DNA of 64,000 nucleotides from Arsenophonus sp052401645 (GTDB lineage: Bacteria > Pseudomonadota > Gammaproteobacteria > Enterobacterales > Enterobacteriaceae). Positions within the stretch are counted from its first letter, which is position 1; the number at the start of each line of letters is the position of its first letter. Where the stretch lies: NCBI GenBank assembly GCA_052401645.1, contig CP198939.1, positions 868,001-932,000 on the forward strand. The letters run 5' to 3'. A model generated the notes under the pieces. The model was not told the origin of the DNA. It did not search any database and saw nothing but the letters and a program-made list of their open reading frames with translations. Shown here piece by piece: positions 63,531-64,000 of the stretch. The position numbers and the translations under genes are program-made.

Positions 63531-63536
63531 GAAGGA
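63531..63536 (+). promoter_or_regulatory. Ribosome binding site of sohB
   Basis: GAAGGA lies seven bases before the GTG at 63544. It is the strongest Shine-Dalgarno site in the window and justifies choosing a GTG start. Confidence 0.75.
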
Positions 63537-63543
63537 TAGAATT

Positions 63544-64000
63544 GTGGAATTTCTCTTATCATATGGATTATTTTTTGCTAAAACAGTAACAATATTTATT
63601 ATTATTATCTTAATTCCATTAGTTATTTTTAGCTTTGGACAACGCAAACAGAATAAAAAAGGTGATTTAAAGATTATTGATTTAAGTAAAACATATCACG
63701 AGCGTCAACGTGAGATGCAGCAGATTAAAATGAGTGATAGTGAATATAAAGTTTGGTTAAAAAGTTATAAAAAACAACGTAAAATTAAAGAAAAAGAGAA
63801 GAAAGCAGATTCAAAATCTAATAAATTAACTACAAAAAAATCTTGTTTTTTTATAATTAATTTCAAAGGAAGTATGAATGCACATGAAGTTAGTGCATTG
63901 CGCGAAGAAATTACTGCAATCCTATCAATTGCTGATAATAATGATGAAGTTTTAATTAAGCTTGAAAGCCAAGGTGGGGTTGTGCATGGTTATGGTCTAG
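63544..64000 (+). CDS. sohB: Inner-membrane peptidase SohB (partial, runs off the window)
   Basis: The first 152 codons of SohB, a serine peptidase of family S49 related to SppA. The GTG start gives VEFLLSYGLFFAKT, matching E. coli MELLSEYGLFLAKI. A hydrophobic anchor spans about residues 10-34 and is followed by a charged linker (RQREMQQIKM and a Lys-rich stretch to about 100). The S49 domain then begins with FFIINFKGSMNAHEVSALREEITAI and LIKLESQGGVVHGYGL, close to E. coli LDFKGSMDAHEVNSLREEITAV and LRLESPGGMVHGYGL. The S49 nucleophile Ser and Lys lie beyond the window edge, so integrity cannot be judged. The usual PGG is QGG here, a modest change in the oxyanion-side loop. SohB suppresses htrA (degP) loss when overproduced in E. 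coli, consistent with periplasmic peptide turnover. Confidence 0.95.
   Translation, partial: MEFLLSYGLFFAKTVTIFIIIILIPLVIFSFGQRKQNKKGDLKIIDLSKTYHERQREMQQIKMSDSEYKVWLKSYKKQRKIKEKEKKADSKSNKLTTKKSCFFIINFKGSMNAHEVSALREEITAILSIADNNDEVLIKLESQGGVVHGYGL

Noticed and set aside
1..64000. tRNA, rRNA or CRISPR arrays
   Set aside because: I looked by eye for T-arm motifs, G+C-rich structured blocks and regularly spaced direct repeats and found none. A covariance-model search could still find a divergent A+T-rich tRNA.

Overview
The window looks like a chromosome segment from a host-restricted gammaproteobacterial endosymbiont of the Enterobacterales in the middle of genome decay. All eleven intact or partial proteins are close, nearly full-length matches to Escherichia coli proteins as I recall them (TrhP/YegQ, GapA, PncA, SppA, GalU, H-NS, ClsA, YciB, YciC, RluB, SohB). 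They cover only about 10 kb of the 64 kb. The rest is extremely A+T-rich DNA with stops in every frame. I saw no tRNA, rRNA, IS element, CRISPR array or phage gene. The family within the order is uncertain; an Arsenophonus/Providencia-type lineage is possible but not shown.

Layout: 1-11.7 kb has no gene. trhP (minus) is at 11.7-13.0 kb, then another desert. At 20.8-23.3 kb two decayed genes are still readable: nhaB (minus) and fadR (plus), divergent and spaced as in E. coli. Between 25.7 and 31.4 kb, sppA, pncA and gapA lie in that transcriptional order on the minus strand, as in E. coli but without ansA and other neighbours. From 38.3 kb to the end, galU, hns, cls, yciB, yciC, rluB and sohB keep the E. 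coli order and orientation. The genes normally between them (tdk, adhE, opp, tonB, yciA, ompW, trp operon, btuR, yciK) are gone or eroded beyond recognition by eye.

The survivors are housekeeping functions: glycolysis (GapA), NAD salvage (PncA), envelope quality control (SppA, SohB), UDP-glucose supply (GalU), cardiolipin synthesis (ClsA), inner-membrane/envelope proteins (YciB, YciC), RNA modification (TrhP, RluB) and nucleoid organisation (H-NS). Loss of FadR and NhaB fits life in a buffered host environment. The non-coding DNA contains several long, perfect A+T-rich hairpins, the best being a 31-bp stem upstream of galU. I found no clear new multi-gene system. The most notable points are the retained bulk of eroded DNA, the readable nhaB/fadR fossils, the large hairpins, and an intact H-NS in a chromosome that is A+T-rich throughout.
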